In this document: piece after piece, positions 37,224 to 43,982 of the stretch
Numbering within the stretch: the first letter of the stretch is position 1
Layout of the letters: every line of letters begins with the position of its first letter
NCBI GenBank assembly: GCA_009773645.1
Contig: WSYB01000050.1
Coordinates: 1-43,982, forward strand
Source of the DNA: Geobacteraceae bacterium
Lineage (GTDB): Bacteria > Desulfobacterota > Desulfuromonadia > Geobacterales > Geobacteraceae
Length of the DNA: 43,982 nucleotides
Reading direction: 5' to 3'
The notes under the pieces: model-generated
Databases searched by the model: none
Told to the model about the DNA's origin: nothing
The model's input: only the letters and a program-made list of their open reading frames with translations
Made by a program: the position numbers and the translations under genes

Positions 37224-37937
37224 GTGGAAAAGCGTTGCGGAAAGAACGGGGAGAAGCCCCATAAGATGGTATCCGGGCGGGAATTGTTGCTCCTGGCGGT
37301 TGCCGGGATCATACTGCTTTTGATCTGGCTCTGGACGGGAGACGGTACCTCAGTGGCGCAGCTCGGGCTGCCGGCGGTTTTTGTGCTGGCGGTCGGGGTC
37401 AGGATGGCAGTGGAGTGCCTGGAGAGGAGGGAAAAACCGCCCGGGAAGCGCGCCGGTAACGGGGAACGAGACGACCCGCCTCCCCCTCTTCCCGAGGGAT
37501 ACGCCGGTTTCCGCCGGGTATCCTGTGAGGGTGGCGTTGTGGAGTTTGTGGTGGTCGGTCCCGCCGGGGTGTTTGTGGTGGAGAACGGCCCCCCGAACGT
37601 GAAGGTGACTGCAGAAGGGGAGACCCTCCTCCTCGACGGCGTTCCGCATGAGAGGGACCTCATAAGTCGGGCCTGGAGAGAGACCTACCGCATCAGGGAC
37701 CTCTTAAAGGAGCAGACCGGACGGAGCCGGCCGGTCAAGCCGGTACTCTGCTTTCCCCAAGCGTCTGTGGAGGTCCGCGAACCGGTTTTTCGGGTTGCGG
37801 TCATCGAAAGCGGTCATTTAAGCGACTACATATCCAGGCAGAGGGTTCTCCTCTCTCCCGAAAGCGTGGCCCTGACTGCCGCCTGCGTGGAGACGGCCGT
37901 GGCCGGCGAGGGTGCTGCGGTTCCAAAAAGGTTGTAA
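37224..37937 (+). CDS. Membrane protein with a NERD-like (nuclease-related) domain
   Basis: A 237-aa protein. Two hydrophobic helices (LLLLAVAGIILLLIWLW and the LGLPAVFVLAVGVRMAV stretch, about 25-65), then a soluble domain with VEFVVVGPAGVFVVEN...VTAEGETLLLDG and a later PVKPVLCF block, which is the NERD-domain pattern. GTG start at 37224; the Shine-Dalgarno site is weak. Function of NERD proteins is poorly known; DNA-processing is assumed from the family name only. Confidence 0.6.
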   Translation: MEKRCGKNGEKPHKMVSGRELLLLAVAGIILLLIWLWTGDGTSVAQLGLPAVFVLAVGVRMAVECLERREKPPGKRAGNGERDDPPPPLPEGYAGFRRVSCEGGVVEFVVVGPAGVFVVENGPPNVKVTAEGETLLLDGVPHERDLISRAWRETYRIRDLLKEQTGRSRPVKPVLCFPQASVEVREPVFRVAVIESGHLSDYISRQRVLLSPESVALTAACVETAVAGEGAAVPKRL

Positions 37938-37979
37938 AGGCTTATGGAACTGCCGATCCCCGGTCCCCGCTTTTCAACC

Positions 37980-38008
37980 TTGACTCGATTTTGATGCGGG
38001 AGTATACA
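37980..38008 (+). promoter_or_regulatory. Predicted sigma70 promoter
   Basis: TTGACT at 37980-37985, 17-bp spacer, TATACA at 38003-38008; about 73 bases before the lipoprotein gene at 38081. One of the best promoter matches in the window. Confidence 0.7.
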
Positions 38009-38080
38009 GAATGTGTTTATTAGACTGTTTTAAAGCATGGAGGGAGAAGCCTGAGCTTTGACTCTAAAAGGAGTTCCGTC

Positions 38081-38674
38081 ATGAAAATTAGAAGATTGCC
38101 AGGAATTCTTGCCGGTATCGTTTTTCTCAGCGGTTGTGCCGCGAAGCTCCATGAAGACATCCCCCTGGTCTGGAAACCGACCAACGAAGTATACGACCTC
38201 AATACGGCGACGCTGACGGGTCTGTATGAGCAGAAGATCAAGGTGGTGCCGTTTGTCGACGCGCGGGAAAACAGGAGGGAGATCGCCCGGAACATCGAGG
38301 ATAAAAGCCCGAGGCCGGTGACCACCAAGGACGACGTGGGAGCCTGGTGCACCGACAGGTTCGCTTCGATCATGCGGCAGTTCGGCTTCAAAGTCGTGGA
38401 CAGCGGCGAAACGGTTGTTCTCAAGGGGGAGATACTGCAGTTTTATGTGGTTGAGGACAGTGTTTACAAGGCAAATGTGGGGATCAAGGTGACCGCTGAA
38501 ACACCGGCCGGAGCGAAGTTATGGCAGGGGATGATGAGCGGGTCGTCGAGGCGCTTCGGCCGCTCGTATAAACCGGAAAACTACTATGAGACCCTGAGCG
38601 ATGCTTATCTGGAGGCAGTTCACGGCCTCTTGAAGAGCGAGGAGTTCAGGAAGGCGGTACAGAAGGCGGGATAG
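38081..38674 (+). CDS. Lipoprotein of unknown function
   Basis: A 197-aa protein with a lipobox (signal peptide ending FLSGC) and AAAGGAG upstream. The mature part has KIKVVPFVDARENRREIARN, then FASIMRQFGFKVV and GEILQFYVVEDSVYKANV. This layout resembles small outer-membrane lipoproteins of the YajG kind (inference). Single gene behind its own promoter. Confidence 0.7.
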   Translation: MKIRRLPGILAGIVFLSGCAAKLHEDIPLVWKPTNEVYDLNTATLTGLYEQKIKVVPFVDARENRREIARNIEDKSPRPVTTKDDVGAWCTDRFASIMRQFGFKVVDSGETVVLKGEILQFYVVEDSVYKANVGIKVTAETPAGAKLWQGMMSGSSRRFGRSYKPENYYETLSDAYLEAVHGLLKSEEFRKAVQKAG

Positions 38675-38764
38675 TCGTCCTGATTTGTTGTCCTTTTGCG
38701 GGTAAATAAATCCCGGTTTTTCTTGCACGTAGAATGTCCTGCAATTTTACAAGGAGGTGAAATC

Positions 38765-39061
38765 GTGACGATGAAATTGAGGGTTATACTTACCATCGTA
38801 ATCGTGGCTGGCTTGCTTATGGGTGGCAAGGCGAAATATGCGGAGGCGATAACCTGCTGCGATCCTGGCACGCAAATCTGCATCATGCTCTTTGACCCTT
38901 CGTGTGACCTCTACTCCCTATGCTCGCCAAATCTGCCCATTGATGTCACCATCATGAATCCTGCAGAGTACAAAATAACTTGCTCTGCGACAGCCAGATC
39001 GTTCTCCATTGCCCAGGGGTCAGTAATAATTGATGCAAGTGGAACATTGAGAATACTGTAG
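38765..39061 (+). CDS. Small exported cysteine-rich protein
   Basis: GTG at 38765 is chosen because AAGGAGG (38751-38757) lies seven bases upstream. The 98-aa product has a signal peptide (LRVILTIVIVAGLLMGG, cleavage after AEA) and a ~70-aa mature part with six cysteines, five in the first 25 residues (CCDPG, QIC, PSC, SLC). No known family. The cysteine spacing suggests disulfides or metal binding outside the cytoplasm. Confidence 0.65.
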   Translation: MTMKLRVILTIVIVAGLLMGGKAKYAEAITCCDPGTQICIMLFDPSCDLYSLCSPNLPIDVTIMNPAEYKITCSATARSFSIAQGSVIIDASGTLRIL

Positions 39062-39174
39062 CGACTTCCTGGGGGTTTAGGGTAGGGGGGAACGTAGTGG
39101 GTGGCCCTAGACATAGGACAAAACGAAGAAATATGTTGCACATGTTGTGCAGATGCTTAAGAACAGTCCCGTGT

Positions 39175-39199
39175 CAAGGGCAGACCCCTTGTCCTCTTT
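39175..39199 (+). terminator. Weak terminator-like hairpin
   Basis: CAAGGG at 39175 pairs with CCCTTG at 39186-39191, followed by TCCTCTTTT. Short stem, so low confidence. It would end the transcript of the small cysteine-rich gene. Confidence 0.35.
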
Positions 39200-39309
39200 T
39201 CCCTTATGATGGACACCCTTATGATGTGACTGTCTCCGGGCGCGTGGGAGCTGATGCAGACCGATTTTGATGTGAGTTTGGTGAAGGTCCACACTATCAA
39301 GGAGGGGAA

Positions 39310-39690
39310 ATGAAAAAATTTGTGGCTGTTTGTCTGCTGGCAGTTTTTGCGGCGGGGTGCGTGTCGATGCCGGTGAACATGGGGATGCCGGCGAATCAGG
39401 TTGAAGGGAAGGATTTCACGGTCCTCGGGGAAGGGGAGGGGAGTTCCCTGGGGGTGATGCTCTTCAACTTCATTCCGATCAATCAGAATCAGCGGTTCCA
39501 GAAGGCATACGATGAGGCCGTCGCCAGCAAGGGAGGGGACAGGCTGATAAACCCCGTAGTTGAGGAGCGGTGGTTCTGGGCTTATCTGTTCAACGGTTAC
39601 ATATTCAAGGTGAAGGGGACGGTTGTTAAGGATATTAAGAGCGGGCAGGCTGCGGTGGGGAAAGAGGGGGCCAGCCTGGTTTCGCAGTAG
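39310..39690 (+). CDS. Lipoprotein of unknown function
   Basis: A 126-aa protein with signal peptide and lipobox FAAGC and AAGGAGG upstream. The mature part has VLGEGEGSSLGVMLFNFIPINQN, a KAYDEAVASKGGDRLIN helix, and a hydrophobic YLFNGYIFKVKG strand; this resembles small TRL-like lipoproteins (inference). No catalytic motif. Confidence 0.7.
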   Translation: MKKFVAVCLLAVFAAGCVSMPVNMGMPANQVEGKDFTVLGEGEGSSLGVMLFNFIPINQNQRFQKAYDEAVASKGGDRLINPVVEERWFWAYLFNGYIFKVKGTVVKDIKSGQAAVGKEGASLVSQ

Positions 39691-39737
39691 GTGACGCTGG
39701 AGGGATGGGATTCCAGTGCTTTTCCTTAGGGGAGCTA

Positions 39738-39776
39738 GAGGATTGGGAACATAGATAAGAACGTTCCCAATGCCTC
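39738..39776. terminator. Long hairpin upstream of the three-gene module
   Basis: GAGGATTGGGAAC at 39738-39750 pairs with GTTCCCAAT (39763-39771) and, after one bulged base, CCTC. No T-run follows, so it may be a processing or regulatory hairpin rather than a terminator. Confidence 0.5.
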
Positions 39777-39842
39777 CCGGGAAAAATAATCCGTCCCGGT
39801 TATTCCGGTCGCGTAGTTCAAGCAAGAAGAAAGGAGGTCGCC

Positions 39843-40433
39843 ATGCCGACGATGGTTCCAGATGCCAAGCCGAGACTCTCCTCTGACGAGCTGCATGCCT
39901 TGCTGCAGCCCTTCGAGATCGACCGCGTCAAGCATCCGCTGGTTGTCGTGGGGATCAGGGGATACTACCGCAACACCATGGGTGCCCCCCATGTGAATGA
40001 CCGTGGGATTTACGATGACGCCCTGTTCATCGATTCACCGTCTGTTACCGCCGCCTACAATGGCAACACCGATCCATCCGGGTACCGCAAGGGGCAAGGG
40101 CTTGGTGCGTCAAAAGGGATGGCGACGCTGAAGTCCGGGGTCTGGTTCGTCCATCGGTTCGACATGCACCGCGGCAAATACCTGGCCCTCTGCCAGCGGG
40201 CCGGCGAGGTCAGCGTCACCCGCGACGGCGAGCCCTCGTATGACGACACCGGCATGTTCGGCATCAACATCCACAGAGGAGGCTACAAAACCACCTCCAG
40301 CGAAGGGTGCCAGACAATCCACCCGACCCAGTGGGAGAGCTTCATTGCGCTGGCCACCGACCAGGCGAAGCGGTTCTTCGGTGACAAGTGGAAGAGGACC
40401 ACGGTGCCGTATGTGCTGATTGAACAGGGGTGA
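39843..40433 (+). CDS. L,D-transpeptidase-like protein without a signal peptide
   Basis: A 196-aa protein with AAAGGAGG before the ATG. The segment FGINIHRGGYKTTSSEGCQTI has a His (about 143) followed by S-x-G-C (Cys about 156), the pattern of the YkuD/L,D-transpeptidase active site, although the His-Cys distance is short for that family. No signal peptide or membrane segment is seen, so it would stay in the cytoplasm unless exported by a specialised system. First gene of a three-gene run. Enzymatic role is inferred. Confidence 0.55.
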   Translation: MPTMVPDAKPRLSSDELHALLQPFEIDRVKHPLVVVGIRGYYRNTMGAPHVNDRGIYDDALFIDSPSVTAAYNGNTDPSGYRKGQGLGASKGMATLKSGVWFVHRFDMHRGKYLALCQRAGEVSVTRDGEPSYDDTGMFGINIHRGGYKTTSSEGCQTIHPTQWESFIALATDQAKRFFGDKWKRTTVPYVLIEQG

Positions 40434-40466
40434 GGTAATGGGAGGCGTATGGGGAAAGGAGGCATC

Positions 40467-41366
40467 ATGTCTGACAGGCTGATAGTGCTGGCCCATGGCA
40501 TCGGCGATGCGAAACCCGACTTCTACAAGGAGTGGGAGGAGGTCATCGCCGGGAACCACGACCTGGAGAATGTCACGGTGAAGGGACTCTGGTGGGAGGA
40601 TCTCCTGCAGAAGGTGGCGGAGAAATACGACGTCGTCAGCGGGACGCTGGCGGAGATCGTGGCCATGTGCGGGTTCCCCGACCTGGAGAAGTGGGTGGGC
40701 AACGACAGCTGGAAGCAGTTCAAGGACTACATGATGGACGTCCTCGTCTATGCCGGCCTGCCGGATATGTGGCTGATGATCCAGGACGAGTGCGCGCTCA
40801 AGCTGGATGCGCTCCGCAGGGATTCGAGCGGCAGGGAGGTCTTTGAAGAGGCGGACACGATCCTCGTCGGCCATTCACTCGGCGCAGCGATGCTGCCGCA
40901 CCTCGTGTGGCGCGAGTACGCGTTCACGGGGACGATCCCGTACCGCGGGATGATACTGCTGGCCTCTCCGCTCGGTTTCGAATCGCCCAATCCGGGGATC
41001 TGCAAGGACTTTCTGCAAAGGATGGGCGAGATCTTCGGTGGCGACAGGGGGAGTACGCTCGCACGGTTCGGGCGCGCGTGGAACAAGGTGGGGGACAGGA
41101 GGCTCAGGTTCATCAGCAACGAGAACGACATCGTCTGCTCCGACGTGAAGTACAAGATTCCCGGCACCGGCCAACTGGTCGATCTGATCCCGCTGCGGCA
41201 GGGATTCAACCCCGCCGAGATCGGCGTCCTGAATGCCGAGCATGAGGGTTGCGTCGAGTTCATCTCCTTCGGCGCCCGCAACCCGGCTAAGATCGGCGCC
41301 AATCATGACGTGCTGACCTATCTGAAGCAGAACTCATTCAACGAGGCGCTAAGAGCGATGCTATGA
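40467..41366 (+). CDS. Alpha/beta hydrolase (lipase-like) without a signal peptide
   Basis: A 299-aa protein. The ATG at 40467 is preferred to 40449 because AAAGGAGG lies between them. LIVLAHGIGDAK is the oxyanion strand, GHSLGA (Ser137) the nucleophile elbow, and LLASPLGF follows. Candidate catalytic Asp in NENDIVCSDVK and His near the C-terminus (GANHDVLTYL). It has no signal peptide. It lies 33 bp after the transpeptidase-like gene and 12 bp before the next gene, so the three are probably one operon. Substrate unknown; lipids are plausible. Confidence 0.7.
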   Translation: MSDRLIVLAHGIGDAKPDFYKEWEEVIAGNHDLENVTVKGLWWEDLLQKVAEKYDVVSGTLAEIVAMCGFPDLEKWVGNDSWKQFKDYMMDVLVYAGLPDMWLMIQDECALKLDALRRDSSGREVFEEADTILVGHSLGAAMLPHLVWREYAFTGTIPYRGMILLASPLGFESPNPGICKDFLQRMGEIFGGDRGSTLARFGRAWNKVGDRRLRFISNENDIVCSDVKYKIPGTGQLVDLIPLRQGFNPAEIGVLNAEHEGCVEFISFGARNPAKIGANHDVLTYLKQNSFNEALRAML

Positions 41367-41378
41367 CGGAGGCCCATC

Positions 41379-42263
41379 GTGAGGAATTTTTGTTCGACCA
41401 TTTTCGTAGGTTTAGTGCTGTTCGTCCAGACAGCCGTGGCCATTGCGGGACAACTGCCGTCTTCGCTGGAGCAGTACAGGGAGAGGATCGAGAGCATCCT
41501 GGCCGGGGAGAGGAACGAAACTGTAAAGGAGTACCTGCGATCGTGCCTTGCCGCAGCCGATCACCTGAACGGCCTTGAAGCGGCCGACGCCCGCATACCC
41601 GCGGCATTTTCGGCACTGGTCCGGATGCGGCTCGACGCCGACGGAAAGCTGGACCGCCAGACGAGTGACTCCCCCGGCGTACGGGCAGAGACAGAGGCGT
41701 ACAATGCGCACCTCCAGCCGTACCTGAAGGAGGAATACATCAGTCTAATCAGGCTGCAGGACCAGCTCCTCGAACGGAAATACTTCAAGAACGAGACGGC
41801 CAAGAACGCCAATTTCCTCGAAGGGCTCGTCAACAGTTACTGGTCGCTCACGCGGGCCGATCACTCCGACATCAGGAAGGTCCTGGCCGAGCCCCGTCTC
41901 GGCGTGTCGCCGTGGGAGGCGATCTTTCGGCTCGAACCTGCTTTGGCCATCCATGACGGGGCGAGGGTAGCGATCCTCGGCACCGCGGGGCTCTGCTATG
42001 CGTTTTTCCCGGAGCTCGTCCGGGAAGAGGGGACAGTGGCCTTCAGGGAATCGTTCTGGTCAAAGTGGGTGCAGAAAACCGGCGGCCGCATCGGCGTCGG
42101 TGTCGGCGAGATAGAGGGCGATGCCCGTCTCCTCCTCGGCACCGGCATGCAGCTCAATGCGGTCGGCCTGTGGGGGCTCTATGAGCCAGACGGCGGCAGT
42201 TTCATGTTTGGGGTGAGCGCGAGCGATCTGAGCAAGTTCAAGAAGGCGGTTTCGTGGTTTTAG
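41379..42263 (+). CDS. Exported protein of unknown function, third gene of the module
   Basis: A 294-aa protein with GTG start, GGAGG six bases upstream, and a signal peptide (RNFCSTIFVGLVLFVQTAVA, cleavage near AIAG). The mature part is mostly helical in its first 150 residues (LEQYRERIESILAGERNE...). The C-terminal part has YAFFPELVREEGTVAF and GVGVGEIEGDARLLLG. No recognised family. It is the only exported member of the three-gene run, which fits a periplasmic inhibitor or partner of the other two (inference). Confidence 0.65.
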   Translation: MRNFCSTIFVGLVLFVQTAVAIAGQLPSSLEQYRERIESILAGERNETVKEYLRSCLAAADHLNGLEAADARIPAAFSALVRMRLDADGKLDRQTSDSPGVRAETEAYNAHLQPYLKEEYISLIRLQDQLLERKYFKNETAKNANFLEGLVNSYWSLTRADHSDIRKVLAEPRLGVSPWEAIFRLEPALAIHDGARVAILGTAGLCYAFFPELVREEGTVAFRESFWSKWVQKTGGRIGVGVGEIEGDARLLLGTGMQLNAVGLWGLYEPDGGSFMFGVSASDLSKFKKAVSWF

Positions 42264-42463
42264 CGACGAAAATAAATTTGTCCCCTTTTTCTTTTTTTCC
42301 TGTGCCTTTTTCTTGTGTCCCCTTTTTCTTGCTTTTTCTTGTCAAGCGACTATTCAGAAGGCGGTTAATGCGGCGCTAGGGGTGCTTGCGGATGCTGTGA
42401 AGGCGGTTGTTTAGGAGAGCGAAAATCTGTCCCGAATTTCACTTTCGGAAGTGAAAAAAACTG
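42264..42463. other. Pyrimidine-rich intergenic DNA with a gene-end fragment and a hairpin
   Basis: 42278-42340 is almost all T and C with two TGTCCCC-T5 copies. 42343-42414 is an open stretch ending in TAG (QATIQKAVNAALGVLADAV...), perhaps the tail of a lost gene; weak. TTTCACTT/AAGTGAAA at 42437-42456 is an 8-bp hairpin with a TCGG loop, 26 bases before the next start. Confidence 0.4.
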
Positions 42464-42481
42464 ATGAAAATGGAGGGAATC

Positions 42482-43645
42482 ATGCCGGACTTCAAAGAAA
42501 AGCTGATGCGCCATGTTGAGCATGTTAAGAATGTGGGTCCTCATTGCACCACTGAAGAGACCACCAAACAAGCCCTTATCCTCCCATTTCTAAACATCCT
42601 CGATTTTAGCCCGTTCGATCCACTGAAGGTGAAGGCCGAATATTGTGCTGACCTTCCAGGTATAAAGGCGAATGAGCGAGTTGATTACGCTCTCTTTTCT
42701 GAAAGCCATCCTGTCATGTTCATCGAGGCAAAATCCTTCTGCGAAAACCTCACCAATCATGCTGGACAGTTGGCCCGTTACTTCAATGCCACGCCGGGCG
42801 TAGCTATTGCAGCCATCACCAATGGGAAAGAATGGCGTTTCTTTACTGACCTGAAGCGCCAGAACATCATGGATGACACGCCTTTTCTGGTGGTTGACTT
42901 CATGGGACTCTCGGAAACCGCTCCAGAACAGCTTGCCCGGTTCCGCTATGACAGGTTCAGTCCCGATCGACTCCGCACCTTTGCCGAAGAGAGGGTCTAT
43001 CTTGGCATTTTTCAGAATGTCATCGAGACGTGCTTAAAAGAAGTGGATCAAGACTTTGTCCGCTTTGTTGCCATTCGGGCAAATCTGAGCCCGAAACTGA
43101 CGACAAAGGTCCTGGAGTCGATGACGCCGCTGGTCAAGCAGTCTGTGGCGGACGCCATCAGCAAGATGGTTGTCAGCGGGCTCTCAACACCTCCACCGCC
43201 GACCGTTGCCGAACCGGCTAACGCGGCAGTCACTGATTCTGAAGAGAACCTCATCGACTCTACTAACCCAAAGATTGTGACGACCGTTGCTGAAAGGAAA
43301 ATTCTCGACATCATGAAGGACATGCTTGGCGGACAAGTCAATCCGGTCGATATTGTTGCAAAAGACACGGAGTCCTATTACACCATGCTCTATCAGGGCA
43401 AGGTAAACCGCTGGCTTCTTCGATACCAGGGGGACCGCAAAAAGCCTTTGGGCATGTTCATCTTTGACTTCACCGATGAACATAAGGCGCAGGTTGCCAA
43501 GGCTGGGCTTGAGCTTGGACCGGGAAACAGCGTGGTCCTCGACAAACCTGAAAGCCTTATGCGTCTCTCGGGCCTCATCTTTGATGCTCTTGCGTTTTGT
43601 AAGGATGATAATAATTTCAAGACCAAGAAAGGTGCTGATGTATGA
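42482..43645 (+). CDS. PD-(D/E)XK nuclease-type protein with HsdR-N-like domain
   Basis: A 387-aa protein starting MPDFKEK with GGAGGG four bases upstream. About residues 25-160 resemble the N-terminal nuclease domain of type I restriction HsdR: TKQALILPFLNILDFSPFDP, then ERVDYALF...PVMFIEAKSF, where D and the E-A-K are the PD-(D/E)XK residues, and NGKEWRFFTD. The ~220 C-terminal residues are not recognised and include an acidic/proline linker near 245-265. No methylase, specificity or helicase gene is adjacent, so this is a stand-alone member, perhaps defence-related (inference). Confidence 0.75.
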   Translation: MPDFKEKLMRHVEHVKNVGPHCTTEETTKQALILPFLNILDFSPFDPLKVKAEYCADLPGIKANERVDYALFSESHPVMFIEAKSFCENLTNHAGQLARYFNATPGVAIAAITNGKEWRFFTDLKRQNIMDDTPFLVVDFMGLSETAPEQLARFRYDRFSPDRLRTFAEERVYLGIFQNVIETCLKEVDQDFVRFVAIRANLSPKLTTKVLESMTPLVKQSVADAISKMVVSGLSTPPPPTVAEPANAAVTDSEENLIDSTNPKIVTTVAERKILDIMKDMLGGQVNPVDIVAKDTESYYTMLYQGKVNRWLLRYQGDRKKPLGMFIFDFTDEHKAQVAKAGLELGPGNSVVLDKPESLMRLSGLIFDALAFCKDDNNFKTKKGADV

Positions 43646-43691
43646 CATTTTGAAAAAATAAGGATGTCCCTATTTTCCCCCCGGGTTCCAG

Positions 43692-43778
43692 GTGAAAATC
43701 GGTGAGCATGCCGATATCAATGAGCCCTGGTACCAGAATGCAGTTATCGAGCGCTGGAGGGGAGGACAGAAAAGCTAA
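43692..43778 (+). pseudogene. Possible 3' fragment of an unknown gene
   Basis: The frame is open from about 43662 to TAA at 43776-43778 and ends [18 protein letters not shown], which looks protein-like, but there is no ribosome-binding site and no room for a full gene. Probably a remnant. Not identified. Confidence 0.3.
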
Positions 43779-43845
43779 TCCCCGATGACTGGCCGCGTGT
43801 TAGTGAATTTTAAACTGAGACACTATTATATTATTAGGAGAAATC

Positions 43846-43890
43846 ATGTTTAATGCCTACAAAAATCTTTATGATCAGACAGCTTACTAA
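43846..43890 (+). pseudogene. Truncated gene start, possibly a reverse transcriptase, cut by an IS element
   Basis: AGGAGA precedes an ATG at 43846; the frame reads MFNAYKNLYDQTAY and stops. The YKNLYDQ string resembles the first residues of some bacterial reverse transcriptases (retron/DGR-like). IS630-type transposase coding begins 40 bases later, so the gene was likely interrupted near 43885-43895. Only about 11 native residues are visible, so identity is tentative. Confidence 0.35.
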
Positions 43891-43929
43891 GTAGTACAAA
43901 AGTAACTCGACATGTGCTATACTGCCACC

Positions 43930-43982
43930 ATGGAAAAAACAGACGGCAGGAAAATAGATCGCAAGAGCCGCGAGGCAATACG
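43930..43982 (+). CDS. IS630-family transposase, N-terminal fragment (runs off window)
   Basis: Seventeen codons are visible: MEKTDGRKIDRKSREAI. This resembles the conserved start of IS630-type transposases (.DGRK.D.K.REAIR), which continue into a helix-turn-helix. IS630 elements insert at TA dinucleotides; the left end is probably just after the TTAC at 43884-43887. Confidence 0.6.
   Translation, partial: MEKTDGRKIDRKSREAI

Overview
The window looks like chromosome of a Geobacter-type deltaproteobacterium (Geobacteraceae/Desulfuromonadales). This rests on the gene content and order seen here: mreB separated from mreC-mreD-mrdA-rodA by lipopolysaccharide sugar genes, large secreted multi-domain proteins, lipoproteins with bacterial Ig-like repeats, and GC-rich codon use. 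No database search was possible, so the taxon is an inference. No rRNA, tRNA or CRISPR array was seen.

Layout. 1-6.75 kb: two large exported multi-domain proteins that end in the same C-terminal domain; the second carries Kelch, LamG and lipase-like domains. 6.9-7.65 kb: an MNT/HEPN two-gene module. 7.9-17.3 kb: the cell-shape operon (mreB, mreC, mreD, mrdA, rodA), with heptose/dTDP-sugar genes (GT2, gmhA, gmhB, rfbA, rfbC-like) inside it. 17.4-20.0 kb: on the minus strand, a lipoprotein with Ig-like repeats and two small proteins. 20.4-25.0 kb: AmmeMemoRadiSam radical SAM enzyme, a PAS histidine kinase split by a poly-G frameshift, PlsC-like acyltransferase, RNase HI, a shortened HNH protein and a HAD phosphatase. 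25.3-31.8 kb: an outer-membrane protein, then minus-strand pfkA, rarA and glgP. 31.9-36.9 kb: nadK, recN, argA-type acetyltransferase and a PmbA/TldE-like protein. 37.2-43.6 kb: accessory region with a NERD-like membrane protein, lipoproteins, a three-gene module (L,D-transpeptidase-like, alpha/beta hydrolase, exported protein) and a lone HsdR-N-type nuclease. The window ends in a truncated gene start next to the first codons of an IS630-type transposase.

The most unusual feature is between the genes. At least eleven intergenic loci from 6.7 to 35.6 kb consist of degenerate tandem units of exactly 7 nt, commonly followed by the reverse complement of similar units, so they can fold into long hairpins. 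Each locus uses its own 7-nt word (GTGAAGG, GGGAAGC, GGCTAAG, GTTCTAC and others), and several genes end inside the repeat. A related class uses a 10-nt unit. A separate element of about 178 bp occurs twice at about 95% identity, each time directly at a stop codon. These repeats are the best candidate for something undescribed.

Three genes look damaged or switchable: the kinase (G8 tract), gmhB (frameshift just before its C-terminus) and the HNH protein (no first zinc knuckle).
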